A DNA stretch of 64,000 nt from Syngnathus acus (lineage: Eukaryota > Chordata > Actinopteri > Syngnathiformes > Syngnathidae). The stretch lies in assembly GCF_901709675.1 (NCBI RefSeq), contig NC_051087.1, positions 2,250,001 through 2,314,000 of the forward strand. Reading direction: 5' to 3'. The notes below the pieces were generated by a model. The model was not told the origin of the DNA. It saw only the letters and a program-made list of their open reading frames with translations, and made no database searches. Shown piece by piece: positions 1-11,030 of the stretch; position 1 is the stretch's first letter, and each line of letters starts with the position of its first letter. The position numbers and the translations under genes were made by a program.

Positions 1-1214
1 TGAGATATTTGGGGATAATAATGTCTTTGCAAACAAAAATTTACAAATTAATTGTTGGAAAATATGGATTTTTTTTTAATTACAGTTGGAAATTTGAAAA
101 AATTGTGAAGTTTAATTTAAAAAAAGATGCTTGTTTTTGTACAAAATGTTACTTAAAGTACTATAATGACAAAAACATTTGTATACAATCCTGCTATAGG
201 CAAACATTTCATGACCTCCTATAGGAACCTCAAACCATCAGAAAAGAACGTAATTAAAAAGCACGGCGTGTATTCATTAACACGTCTAACTGTTGCAATC
301 TGTTTGCCACCAAATCCAATTCAGCCTATCAAAATTAATTGCCGTCAAATGTGCGGAAGCTTTTTTGGCCTTGAACCAAATGATCATCGCAATATTCACA
401 CATTAGTATTCCTGCGTAACAACAATGTGATTCATCGTACAGATTCCTTGCGTACGTCCGAACTTCTCTCTCTGCTCTGTCAATCGTATCAGCAGAAGTA
501 AATCAAACCTGCTCCTGCGGGAGATTTTTCCAGAGAATGAATGAGCTTAAAAAAAAAAGGAAATCCAAGGAGCAGTCCAAATAGCCGGGCTTAGCCATTT
601 AGCGTGGCGCTGTGCGTTTATTGGGGCAAGAGGCCACCGGGAGGTCACGCCGCCGTCTGACGGGAAGAGGGCGGCTCAGAGCTGTCAGGGGGCCGCCGAC
701 GCCAAATAGCGAAACACTCGGCGTGAACCCGGCGGCCAAAATGTTTACGATAGCCGTGACGTCAACGATTAGCTTGACTGAGCGCAAACGGGCTTGATTG
801 GCTGAGCGAGTCGACTTGAAAAGGTGACGAGAAGCAGGCGCGCTAAAAATAGTTAAGGGAGATGTGGCATCTGTTAGGAATGTCCCCGGCGACTGACTCG
901 CCGAGGTTAAATGCGAGTCGGTAGGGACTTGAAACTATTTAAAGACAGCTGCTGTGTGTTGTGGTCTTAATGCAGATGTTACCAAACTGGAGGTGGACAG
1001 CTATCTGCATTTATCATTTGACAAAAGATGAGTCTTGTTTGAGTCACCACAGTTTCAAATTCAAAAGCAGTTTGGCAAATATTGAACTCATCAAAAAAAG
1101 AGGTGTCAAGCTGTTTGATGCCACTGACATGCTAACGGTTAGCATCGCTAGTTGTGCGACGGAATACCGTTTTGTGCTCAAAGCCTGAATAGCAAATGTC
1201 TCCTTCCCGCACAG
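1..1214. other. Intron sequence upstream of the first visible znf827 exon
   Basis: No convincing coding exon is visible. The first visible znf827 exon begins in the middle of a codon, so the gene continues to the left and this stretch should be intron. A 111-codon ORF at 166-501 lies in AT-rich sequence, resembles nothing I recognise and has no matching splice sites. The GC-rich patch at about 599-960 is listed separately. Confidence 0.6.
599..960. promoter_or_regulatory. Candidate intronic regulatory element with a CRE palindrome
   Basis: CpG-rich, high-complexity sequence inside an AT-rich intron. It contains the full CRE palindrome TGACGTCA at 757-764 and a forkhead-like TGTTTAC just upstream at about 742-748. 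No open frame fits a znf827 exon. A regulatory role is inferred from composition and motifs only. Confidence 0.3.
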
Positions 1215-1454
1215 AGAACAACAAAGACGGCCACTTCCAGAAGGTGAAGGTCAAAGCGGAGCCCATGGAGGTGGACCCGGCCCCTGCCGAAGTCTCGTCG
1301 CCCGCTCCTCCCCCTGCTCACCTGCTGCCTTTCGGCACTTTAGGGCCACGCGAGAAGCCTGAGCCCCCGGAGCATCTGGCGCGCCCCCAAAAGGACCTCT
1401 TCTCCCAAGACATCTCGGTCAAAATGGCCTCCGAGCTCCTCTTCAAATTGTCAG
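1215..1454 (+). CDS. znf827: znf827 exon, acidic/proline-rich linker
   Basis: The acceptor is a pyrimidine tract ending CACAG before 1215; the donor follows TCAG with GTGTGT at 1455. The exon enters with two bases of a split codon and leaves with one. It encodes KVKVKAEPMEVD, a proline-rich stretch and DISVKMASELLFKLS, with no zinc finger. An ATG at 1196 is upstream of the acceptor, so it is not the protein start. Confidence 0.85.
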
Positions 1455-3791
1455 GTGTGTTTTGAGCAACCAAGGACGGCTGTCTGTCTGTGTGTGTGCG
1501 TGAGCTGTAAAACCTTCCATTTCCGTCCTTTGGCGGCGCCGTCGTAAAGTCAAGGACGCGACGTATGACCACACGGCTGACATTGAGTCTTGATAAACCT
1601 GGACATCAGTCACTAAAATGGGCCTTTCCTTCCGTTTCCATCATGTCCAAAGTCACAAGTGGCCCCTCAGCTGACTTGTTTGTATTTCTCCGTCTGGCCG
1701 GACTCCTTTCCACAATATTCACGCGCGTGGTCTTGCATACACGCCCACCTTTACACGCTCTCCGGCGGGCATGTACAAATGTCCGCACCGATCCTTCGCT
1801 TCTTCTCCTCTCCTTCTGTCTCCCTTGACTCGTTTTCAGACATGGCGGCTCAAGCACACTTGGCTGCACACACTTCCCCATCCCTGCGCCGCCCGCCCGC
1901 CGCCCTCCCTCCCTGCCGCCTTTACATTTCTCCCGTGCCGCATCGCCATGGCAACGTGAAAAGGAGACCTCTGTCCTTGGCGAGCGGTGTGACAAAACTG
2001 GGTGGGGGGGGGGTAGTGCCACCCAGGGAGGCCGGGGCATCTCTGGGGCCTGGCAAACTGCGACGACTGCCACAAAGGAGGATCTGGCTGCAAAGGGAAA
2101 TGGTGCAGGGTGGGTGCGGGGGTCTTGCTGCAAGGCTGTCACACAATGAGCAATCAATATGAATTACCCGCCGCGGGAAGACCTCAGAGATGCGTCGGTG
2201 GCAAGGTCGGCGAGGGGGGGGGTACGCTGCGTCGCATTTGAAGATGCTCCTAGTCTCCTTGAAAGTGGCACGTGTGGCTTCTTTTCCCTCGACAAATTAG
2301 CCCGATCATCGTCATGTGTAACCTTCTTAAATGTGCTCGTTTTCATTTTTTCAGAAAAAGTGAGCAAAGCCAACAACCACAAAGACGGCAACATGGTGGG
2401 AATTAACAGGTGAGTCAATGACTGGGAAAAACAAAACCAAAAAAAAAAAAGTGCTTGCTGTAAAACGCCGCTTTGGTCTCCTCCGCGTCTTTTCCAGTCC
2501 GTTCTTGGACGAGTGCTTTCGACAATCACCCTTCAACTCGCGCTCCAAAAGCTCCTCCCCCGCAGAGGCCGGCTCCTCCACCCGGCCGCCTTTCAACGGT
2601 ACCACACACAGACACCATTACACACACAAAACACAGGAAAAGACAAAGGCATTTCCACACACACACACACATCTCAATTAACAACACTGTGTCAAGCTCC
2701 GGCTCGCCGCTTAGATCTCAAACGAGCCTTTGGGCTCCGTGCCCCCCCTCGCCCGGGGCGTCGCCCCCGGTCTCCGTTCCTGTGGCTGCCGGCGGTCCAG
2801 AGGTTAATTAGCCTGTGCCAGCTTTACCTGTCCCTCTGCCAGTTAATGGAAATCTGATTGGCTCCTGGGTGTCAAAGAGTGGCCTGAAAGTTAATTCAAC
2901 CCCCCCTACACACACACACACACACACACACATTTTCCCTTGTGCGTTTGAACTTGTGCCGCTCGCTCCCCTTAACTCCACTCTTTTAAGTCGTTATCAG
3001 CTCTTTGTGTGAACACACTCGCGCTTGTTCATTCCACTTGTCTTACCGCGTACATTTCAACACTTTTTCATAAAAATGCTGCATTGTATCAAATAGTGTC
3101 TGGCTGCTACTAAACACTTGGCGCCAGTGGGGAAAAATATGCGTATAAAAAAATATTTTTTTGAAATTGCAAAACAAATTCCTGAAAGATACACAAATAA
3201 TATGGTCCTAAAATCACAATCATTGCAGTGCCGTCCTCCGACTGTAGGTGGCATCAGTCCTTTTGTATGTGTTGTAGACTCCGAAAAGGAAGACGGCGAA
3301 CCGGGCAACGGCATCGCCAAGTGGCGGCTCAACGAGCAGCTCTACCCGTGCCCTGTGTGCGGCAAAGTCTTTGGGAGGCAACAGACGTTATCGCGCCACC
3401 TTGCCCTACACACAGGTAACAAGACGTTTCAACGCACCAAAATAGTCACAAACGTTAAAAACGGTATTGCAACGAGCATCACGGTTCATCGGCAAAGCGC
3501 TTTATTCATACGCACACGCACCGGTGCGAACATCGGTAAATGAGGGTGACTAGACTAGATTAGCCTCCCTTTAAAGAGATTACAACCGTCATTAGTCTCA
3601 TTACCTTCTTGAAGGATGCATCCACACACGCCAGAATTCTTAACTTCCCAAATCCACCAGTCGTTGCGTCTTCTCGTCGCGCTTGCCGAATTTCACTTTA
3701 AAAGAGGGCTGCTGTCGGGTTAGCTTAGCGCTTCTAATCAAAGAAAGCACAAATTGAGACCCGTGTAGAAAATGCCCTCCGACACAATTGG

Positions 3792-3823
<32 letters not shown>

Positions 3824-6800
3824 CATCTGAGTGTGTTGGCCGCGAGCAGCTTGGCCACACCACAGAGAGCAGAAGTCAGGGCATATGTCACCGTGGTGGT
3901 CTTTTTGGTCTCCCAGCGACATAAAGGTTGCCTGGCTTGGTGTCCTTCGGGCAAATGGAGTGTGTACGTGCTTCAACAAAGCAATCATGTGCCGCTATGT
4001 TAATACATGACACAAGGTTTGTGTATGTTGTTGCGGCAGAGGAGAGGAAGTACAAGTGTCATCTGTGCCCCTACGCCGCCAAGTGCAGGGCTAACCTCAA
4101 TCAGCACCTGACCATCCACTCCGTCAAGCTGGTCAACACGGACGCCGAGCAGATCGTCAGCGCCGCTGTCAACGACGGCGCCGAGCGCAAGAACTGCGCC
4201 TACTATTACAGGTGATCGTCAACGGCCGTTAGGTCTCTTGACTTATTTAACAATAAATGATAGAAAATTGAGTTCAGTCTTGGCTGTGTTGGGAGACGCT
4301 GTGCAAAATTTGGCCCAAAACATTCAAATGAAAAGATCTTAATCCTTATGTTCTGGCTGTAAACCAATTAATAAAGTGCTCGATTTGTCAGGACTAAAAT
4401 AATTTAGCCATCGGTACACGTTCTGCTCACTTCTCTATTTCCAAGAGACATAGCTTAGCGTAAAGACAGGTGTCGTGACTGGCTTTTTTCAAGTGAAATG
4501 ATTTCTGCCGAATCCATCGTTGGCCTGATCTGCATGGAAGCTCTCAAAAGAAGCCAAGCTGTGCCACTTAGCAAATGCGCGCTGGCTTGGCTTGACACGT
4601 GGCGTCTCCCTCTCGCTCTTCTCTCGCAGCTGCCACGTTTGCGGCTTCCAGACGGAGCTCAACGCCCAGTTCGTGGGCCACATGTCACTCCATGTGGACA
4701 AGGAGCAGTGGATGTTCTCGCTCTGCTGCAGCGTCTGCGACTTTGTGTGCATGGAGGAAGGCGACATGAAGAGTCACATAAGCACCGGCCACGCAGGTAC
4801 ATCTCTTTCAAATCCTGTACCCCGTATTTCAAAACGTCTGTCGGGTGATTTTGCCGGTGTCGACAAAAACAGCTCTTTTGGTGGCGCTGTGCAATGCAAA
4901 GTCCATACGGAGGATATGAAATGGATGTTTTTTGGACCATAAAACACGAGTGGTAACTATTTCTTATATATAAAATAATAAATCATTTAAAAAAAATAGA
5001 TATATATTTTTTAATATATGTACTAATGACTTGGTCCATCTGTCCAGTTTTGAAATCACGATCCATCTGGACGTGCAGCGACGGAAACAATACAGAGTGC
5101 AAATCTTGATTTTCACGCCCCCTTCTAGTCGTTTGCGCCACGTCGCCTACGTGCGTGGATCCGAACGGCCGAGCTCAGCGCCGCGTCTGCAGTTCAAGGA
5201 GCTCGATCCCCCGCGGAGTCCAAACTCTAGCGTACGCCACCCGACTCAGCGGGGAAGGCGGACCACTTCCCCATGGCTGACGTCTTTGGCAAAAACCCTT
5301 TGTTGAGGCGCGCCTCTGCCATCTTTGGCCGTGACCCTCTCTGTTCCTCCACGCCTCCCCCCCCACACTTCTAATTCCCTCGCTCTCGCTTCCTGGTGAA
5401 TGAAAGATGTGGATCGATAATAGCATGCTGCTTCTTGATTGGTCTGCCAGCAAAGCGGGGGCCTCAATCACAGATGTGTGTGTGTGTGTGTCTACATAAC
5501 GGATAAATGTGAGGTTATGGCTACGGGTCGCTGTCGGATGACAACGACGTTGTGCATGCCACAATAAAACGCTCAGCACAATGACTGTTTTTTTTATCTT
5601 CCCAACCTTTATTGAGCCAAGTGGCATATTTTGCAGGGTTCATTTTGGTACCATCTGACGACTCAAAATCATCTGCATCTTTGTTGCTAAGTTTTCTGAT
5701 CTGGCTTGTCCCCATTGTCATCTCTTCCAGGCCCGAACTCGAGGAGTCCCCTGAGCGAAACCAAGAGCACGTCGTCCTCCCTCTCGGCGCTCAGCGACTC
5801 GCTCAACAGCTCGGAGGGCGGCGACCTCACGCACAGCGGCGGCGAAGAACTCAAAAGTCTACTAGCCCCGCCCTCTTCCGCCGGCAGCCAATCCAGCTCC
5901 GGGAGCCGCTCGGGCTCGGAGGACAAATCCGCCGATAAAGGTAAAAGAAAGTCTGAATTGTCAGCAGTCCCACTCGCTAACTTTGACATCGCTGTGCTCA
6001 GGCTTCGAGTGTGTGTTCTGCACATTTGTGTGCAAGACGCGCAGCATGTATGAGCGCCACCTGCAGATCCACCTCATCACCCGCATGTTCGAGTGCGACG
6101 TGTGCCACAAGTTCCTGAAGACGCCCGAGCAACTGCTGGAGCACAAGAAGTGTCACAGCGTCCCCACCGGAGGACTCAAGTAAGGAAAGCAAGTACAGTC
6201 ACACCTTTCCTAAACTCCGCCCGTCCTCCCCCCTCCCTCCCTCCCTCACTCATCACACACACACGTTTGAACTCATGAACAAAGCTAGCATCAATGCTAA
6301 TTGCTATTCACAATCGTGTGCAGTACAAACATGTCAATGATGCTTTACACCAGTAGGGGGAGCCCACAGGATAATGACGCTCAGTATTTAATTAGGGACT
6401 CTTATGAACTCCAAGTTGTGTGTCAAAAAAAATGCAACAAATTTGCATCATTGCCTTAAGTTTAAGTACTTGTTGGAGACCCTAAATCTTTCAACTTAGA
6501 GTTTCGGTTTCCAAGTAGAATTTCAAACTAGGGATAAAGAAGCATGCCTGTGGCAGGATTTGAACCAGCGCCTCGCATGTGTGAGCTCGCACACACACTA
6601 TCTGCTCTAACCATTGCGCCATCTAATCCGTGCTAAAATGCTACCTCGAACAATGTGTTACCATACCAATATGTTTACCTACTATGGAAGGGATCGTTAA
6701 GAGCTTTTGAACGCTAACGGAATGTTTTTTTTTTTTTTTTTTTAAATGACCATATCAGGCTTTTAAAACAAATTCCCATGTATATAAGGCTTTTAAAAAT

Positions 6801-8176
6801 AACAATGGATAGCGGCGGAATAGTGGTCGACTGGTTTGCATGTCTACCTCCCAGCACGGAGGTTGTGGGTTTGATTCTGGTTGTGGCCTTCCTGTGTGGA
6901 ATTTGCATCATCTTCCCATTCCAGTGTGGGTTGCCTCAGGGCACTCCATGTAAGGCAATGCTTTTTATTTTTATTTTTTTAAAAAGACACTCCATGTATA
7001 GCAATTCTTTTTATTAAAAAATTTATTTAAAAGAAGGAAAAAAAAACCAAAGGACAGCTTTTTTTTTAAATGACCATGTATAGCAAGGCTTTATTTATTT
7101 TCTTAATATAAATGATCTTTTTCACTGTCTTCTTTTTATTGTAATTTTCCTCTATCTTCATCATTGTCATCTTGCTCTTGGCGGTCTTCTTTGGAGCAGC
7201 TCCCACCTGCAGTTAAAAATGACAACCCAATTTAGTGCCAGTTCGATCAAATAGTAAGATATGTTCTGTTTTCGAACCGGAGGCGGCCTGAAAGTAGGCG
7301 GAGATGGCTGCCTCTAAATTTCATACGCGGGAAAAACCCTGTGATTCTGTTCTGCAGGGTTTGTGAGGCGCTTTGGGGCCCAGAGCAGATGAAAGGTGCT
7401 ATTTAAAAATGTAAGTGCCGCTACATTCCTCACCCACGCCCCTCCTGTCCATCACTATCGATTTCCGTCGACGTCTCCGGTGGTCGCGCCGCCTTCAACT
7501 GTTCTCGTGTGCATCCCTCCCCCTTTCTTGCAGGTGCCCCTTCTGCATCTACTCCAGCGGTCGTCCGGCGGCCATGGAGTGCCACCTGAAGACGCACCTC
7601 CAGACGGAGCACCGCTGTCGCATCTGCCAGGGACTGTGGCCCGACCGCCTCTCCCTGGAGGCCCACGCGCGCGCCCACCGCCTGGGCAACCACTACCGCT
7701 GCGAGCGCTGCGGCTACCTGTCCAAGACGGCCAACAAGCTCATCGAGCACGTGCGCGTGCACACGGGCGAGCGGCCGTTCCACTGCGACCGCTGTCCGTA
7801 CCGCTGCAAGCGCAAGGACAACCTCAACCTGCACAAGAGGCTCAAGCACGCACCGCCCGCCCCCCCAGCGGAGGAAGGAGGCGGCGGGGCGGGCCGGGAG
7901 ACACCGGGCCGACTCGCCGCGTCCCGGGCGCTGCGCTCCGTCGCCTTGACCCGCACCCTCGGCGGCGGGCCTCGCCTTGCCCGGCCCCCGTCGGGCGGCG
8001 ACACGGACCCGTACAGGAACTGCGAGCGAGCGCACCTGATCCCCCTCACCACCCTCTTCACCCACAGTTTCACATTCCACCCCCCGCCCCTCCCCGCCGT
8101 CGCCCCCTTTCCAGCCTCCCACAAACACTCCTTCATGGCCTACCTGGGACTCACGGAGAGGGCTGAGACTGTTTGA
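1215..8176 (+). CDS. znf827: znf827-like C2H2 zinc-finger protein, C-terminal ~634 residues (5' part outside window)
   Basis: Nine coding exons: 1215-1454, 2355-2409, 2498-2598, 3278-3415, 4040-4211, 4630-4796, 5731-5940, 6002-6179 and 7534-8176 (stop TGA 8174-8176). All junctions are GT-AG and every phase joins, giving about 634 residues. Ten C2H2 fingers are visible, starting CPVCGKVFGRQQ, CHLCPYAAKCRAN, CHVCGFQTEL, CSVCDFVCMEE, CVFCTFVCKT, CDVCHKFLKTP, CPFCIYSS, CRICQGLW, CERCGYLSKT and CDRCPYRCKRK. The inter-finger order matches human ZNF827 as I remember it. Exon 1 carries VKAEPMEVD, a SUMO-acceptor-type motif. The family protein is nuclear; human ZNF827 binds NuRD through an N-terminal motif, which would lie outside this window, and acts at ALT telomeres. 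Tail-to-tail neighbour mmaa supports orthology. The last exon is GC-rich, which produces long antisense open frames. Confidence 0.93.
2355..2409 (+). CDS. znf827: znf827 55-nt micro-exon
   Basis: Encodes EKVSKANNHKDGNMVGIN between a TTTTTTCAG acceptor and an AACAG/GTGAGT donor. Its phases (enters 1, leaves 2) are the only ones that join the flanking exons. Confidence 0.85.
2498..2598 (+). CDS. znf827: znf827 exon, serine-rich linker
   Basis: Encodes SPFLDECFRQSPFNSRSK and following residues to PPFNG. The upstream intron is only 88 nt. The donor is AACG/GTACC. Joining to the exon at 3278 restores the codon GAC and the frame into the first zinc finger. Confidence 0.85.
2908..2932. repeat. (CA)n microsatellite
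   Basis: About 12 CA units in a znf827 intron. Confidence 0.9.
3278..3415 (+). CDS. znf827: znf827 exon with zinc finger 1
   Basis: Encodes a short linker and one C2H2 finger (CPVCGKVFGRQQTLSRHLALH). The acceptor is TGTTGTAG and the donor is CACAG/GTAACA. Confidence 0.92.
3797..3823. repeat. (CA)n microsatellite
   Basis: About 13 CA units in the next znf827 intron. Confidence 0.9.
4040..4211 (+). CDS. znf827: znf827 exon with zinc finger 2
   Basis: Begins with a TGEKP-like linker (HTEERKYK) and encodes CHLCPYAAKCRANLNQHLTIH, then an acidic spacer. The phase joins the preceding and following exons. Confidence 0.92.
4630..4796 (+). CDS. znf827: znf827 exon with zinc fingers 3 and 4
   Basis: Acceptor TTCTCTCGCAG. 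Encodes CHVCGFQTELNAQFVGHMSLH and CSVCDFVCMEEGDMKSH, joined by VDKEQWMFSLC, a spacer typical of the ZNF827 family. Donor GCAG/GTACAT. Confidence 0.92.
5731..5940 (+). CDS. znf827: znf827 exon, serine-rich linker
   Basis: Encodes a Ser-rich, finger-free linker (PLSETKSTSSSLSALSDSLN onward) ending at DKSADK. Acceptor CTCTTCCAG, donor AAAG/GTAAAA. Confidence 0.88.
6002..6179 (+). CDS. znf827: znf827 exon with zinc fingers 5 and 6
   Basis: Encodes GFECVFCTFVCKTRSMYERH and then CDVCHKFLKTPEQLLEHKKCH, which are highly recognisable ZNF827 fingers. The intron before it is only 61 nt. Confidence 0.93.
6547..6630 (-). repeat. tRNA-derived sequence (SINE head or tRNA pseudogene)
   Basis: On the minus strand it reads as a tRNA-like promoter: an A-box-like TGGCGCAATGGTTAGAGC and a B-box-like GGTTCAAATCC about 45 nt later. 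The interval between them contains a GT-rich anticodon arm that does not fold properly. It sits in a znf827 intron and is more likely a retroposed fragment than a working tRNA gene. Confidence 0.5.
6805..6960 (+). mobile_element. tRNA-type SINE fragment
   Basis: Contains GTGGTCGACTGGTTTGCATG, then GGTTGTGGGTTTGATTCTGG (B box) and TGTGTGGAATTTGCATCATC, the usual order of a common fish tRNA-SINE. It is diverged and lacks the 3' tail. Family naming is from memory. Confidence 0.6.
7534..8176 (+). CDS. znf827: znf827 terminal coding exon with zinc fingers 7-10
   Basis: Acceptor CTTTCTTGCAG. Encodes four fingers, the last two joined by the classic HTGERPF linker, then a GC-rich Ala/Pro/Gly tail ending LGLTERAETV and stop at 8174-8176. 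Confidence 0.92.
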
Positions 8177-10945
8177 CTTGCCTTTTCTTTTCAATCAGAC
8201 CACCACAAACATTTCTAAGAGTTGTACATGCTAACAGAAAAAAAACATTTATATCCAAAAGCTGCTTTTTTTTTTTTTTCTTCTCCCAAGTTGATTGAAT
8301 TTCATTTTGGACAAGCGCTTAGCTCCAGCTCGTTTTCAAGCTGCATCGAGATAGCATGCCTCTTTCTGTGTTTCAAGCTAGCTTAGGAAGCTGACATTGA
8401 GTTTTTGGTCGGGTGCAACACAGACGGACGGAACCAATGAAACGGACAAAGGCTCGTTTCCAAAGCAGACGCCTCAAACCGCGCACTTATTTATCAATCT
8501 TGTACATAGTTTTGTAGCCCCTGGTCCATCTTTTTACATTTTTTTCATTTTCTTTTGTACGATGGTCAAACCATGTTGTGCTTAGCTGCTGCCTGACGTC
8601 ACTTCTTTTTTCTGCTAAGCTATGAGAATGAAAACGAAAAATTTGACATCCCGATTGAAGATCATTTTTGCACTAACCCGATCCCCAACGATAAAATTAT
8701 CTATACCGTGCTAACGGGTTAGCAGAGGCGGCCGGCTGGAGTTTGGTTGGTCGCCGCAGAGCCGATTCAAATGGTGCTTTTTGAAGCTTTTGTAATTTTT
8801 ATGTACAAAAAAGAAGCTAAATAACTAGAAAAAAAAAAAAGTTCCAAAATGACTTGAATGAATGTATTTTTGTTGATGTAAAAAAAAAAGTGTGAACAGG
8901 GACGGACGGATGGGCTGGTAAACAGATGGAAAAATGCCTTTTTTTACTTTTTATGTTTTTTTTCTGTTTCTTTTTACTGAGCCTTTGTCATGGAATACAT
9001 TTTTACTAACATCCGCAGATCCAGTTCCAGCAGACACACTAACTACGGCATGGGCATAATTCAATCAGAATTTAACAATCTTGTCTTTTTTTTCCAAGTG
9101 TTCTGAACTCCTGTTGCAATGCCATAATAATGATAGATAGGGATGAGCTGACATCACAGTCAAGTATTGCACTCTATTTCTGCCTCAATCAGAACGTAAA
9201 ACCTTCAAATGATAAACATTAAGTACGCCACTAACTAAGCGTGCCACCAAACATCCTATGGTGCAACCGTTGTAAACCAAGGACCTCAATTTTGTTTTTG
9301 TACGCAATGACAAAACCCGAATTTGTAAGCAAGTCTGACCACAGCGAAGGCTATCAGGAAAGAATGTCTGAACTGTTGTAAACCGACTGTAATCGATTAT
9401 CATGCCTATCACTTATAGTCACAAATTCGCCCCATCCCTTAAAACATCAACTTTGCACTTACATTCGTTAACACGTCTAAGAAAAAAAGCACTTAAAAAG
9501 CTTCAAACGTGCTGGCAAAGAAAACAAGTCAATCAAGACACCATTAAGCTCCGCCCATGCGGATACTATCATTAAATTGTGTGAATCAGAGAGTCACAGA
9601 GTCATCCTGGGAGCTAAAAGGGACCCCAGGCTAAATTTGTGGGTTTTGTTTCTTTTGCACAACGCTGCACTTTTATTTCACAATGAGACTCGATAGACGT
9701 GTTCTGACTAGAATAGGGCGGCAGAGCTTTTTACTTAAAATTCAATTTGATTTTTGAAAAGCTTTAGCAGTTAAGTTACTCATTGCTGAGTGAAAACATG
9801 TATCTCCACATTTTGTGATTTTCTTGTAATTACATAACAGTTTTGGTTTAGCTTTTTTTTTCTAAATTTGATCATTAACATACTAAAAAAATAGATGTTT
9901 TCAAAAATGGATAAAAGCTATCAGCAATTTATTTAATGGACAAAAGTTCTAAATTTAAAAGGAGAAAAAAAATCCCCAAATATCTTAAAATATGGAGCTA
10001 CATGTTTTTTACTGGACATCATCATGTGGCCTTCAAAGCCTCGATCCCTTGTCTTTAAAGGGAATCCTCCTCCTCTTCCTTTTTTTTTGTCCATTTTCAA
10101 TCGTTTGTTTTGCTTTTTCTACTTTAAATTATGCCAGATTGGACGAGAGAAATGTTTTCGACCAAAACGTACGTAGCCGCAGGACGTGATGTTAGGATGC
10201 AATCCGTCACGTCCTGTTTTGTTTTGCCAACTCTCTATCAGTGTCATTTATTTTTAGCCGCTAGTTGCAATTCAGTCAAGCCCCCCCCCCCCCTCCTTAA
10301 AAAAAACACAGTAATAATAATAATAAGTATTTCTTTGAGCATTGCCTCATCAATTTTGGTTTGCTTACTTTGCACTCCCCTGCTGTTAGCATGACATCTC
10401 AACATTCAGTCCCCGAGTTAGCATCTTCTTGGTTAGCAGCGTTTTTACGATCGAGACAAAAAAAAAGGCTCAACCCACCGCATCTGCTTTGGTAACAATT
10501 GGTATATGCTGTACAAAGCTTTTTTTTTTATACCTGATTATTATTATTATTATTACTCCATGGTTAAGGCTGTACAGGGTTGTGACGATAACTGGTAAAT
10601 AGATCATTTGTACTTTTTTTTTGTATTTGTTTTCTTTGGTATTCTTTTTATGTTCAACATGCCGGATCTAAATGTAACAGGATTTCAAAGTAAAGCTTAC
10701 ATCAAATATTGTCCTATTGTCTTGTCTTTTGTTTTATCACACTTTCTTGACATCCTACAATTACCTTCAGTCACTTAACATTATTGTTGGGCCCAATTGT
10801 GTCTTAGGTGTCAAATTAAAATTACATTTCCATATTTTGTGGGTCCAGAGTATGACGCAATGTGGACACTCAGGCCCACCTGTCAGAGTTTTTGGTGGTC
10901 CACTTTAGACTTTTTTAAAAATCAATTCAAGGATGATGAATAAAT
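8177..10945 (+). other. Probable znf827 3' UTR
   Basis: Long AT-rich stretch after the stop with many T and A homopolymers and no coding frame. An AATAAA lies at about 10938, just before the satellite starts; it is the best-placed polyadenylation signal I can see, but the true end is not determined. A G/C-poor 2.7 kb UTR fits the long 3' UTR of mammalian ZNF827. Confidence 0.45.
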
Positions 10946-10967
10946 GAAAAAGGCAGTGATAGAATTT

Positions 10968-11027
10968 TTTTTATAAATCAAATAATCAAAAATCATGGTT
11001 TTTATAAATCAAATAATCAAAAATCAT
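10968..11027. repeat. 30-bp direct duplication
   Basis: Two adjacent identical copies of about 30 bp ending in AATAATCAAAAATCATGG, immediately left of the satellite array. Confidence 0.85.
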
Positions 11028-11030
11028 GGT

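Noticed and set aside
166-501. 111-codon frame near the left edge
   Set aside because: No recognisable domain and no link to znf827 exons; probably chance in an intron.
1196-1198. ATG at 1196 as the start of a short zinc-finger protein
   Set aside because: It lies upstream of a good acceptor (exon starts 1215) and the exon continues the interior of the longer znf827 protein; an internal promoter is not excluded but unsupported.
1606-2162. Overlapping 167- and 183-codon frames in a znf827 intron
   Set aside because: Present on both strands in GC-rich intron sequence, without splice fit or recognisable domains; true exons flank it with matching phases.
6547-6630. Functional tRNA gene
   Set aside because: A- and B-box-like words are present, but the region between them does not form a regular anticodon stem-loop; more likely a SINE-derived relic.
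7396-8166. 256-codon plus-strand frame overlapping the znf827 last exon
   Set aside because: It is a frame-shifted shadow of the zinc-finger exon with low-complexity Pro/Arg/Ala content.
7430-8194. 254-codon antisense frame over the znf827 last exon
   Set aside because: GC-rich coding DNA suppresses stop codons on the opposite strand; the plus strand encodes four clear C2H2 fingers.
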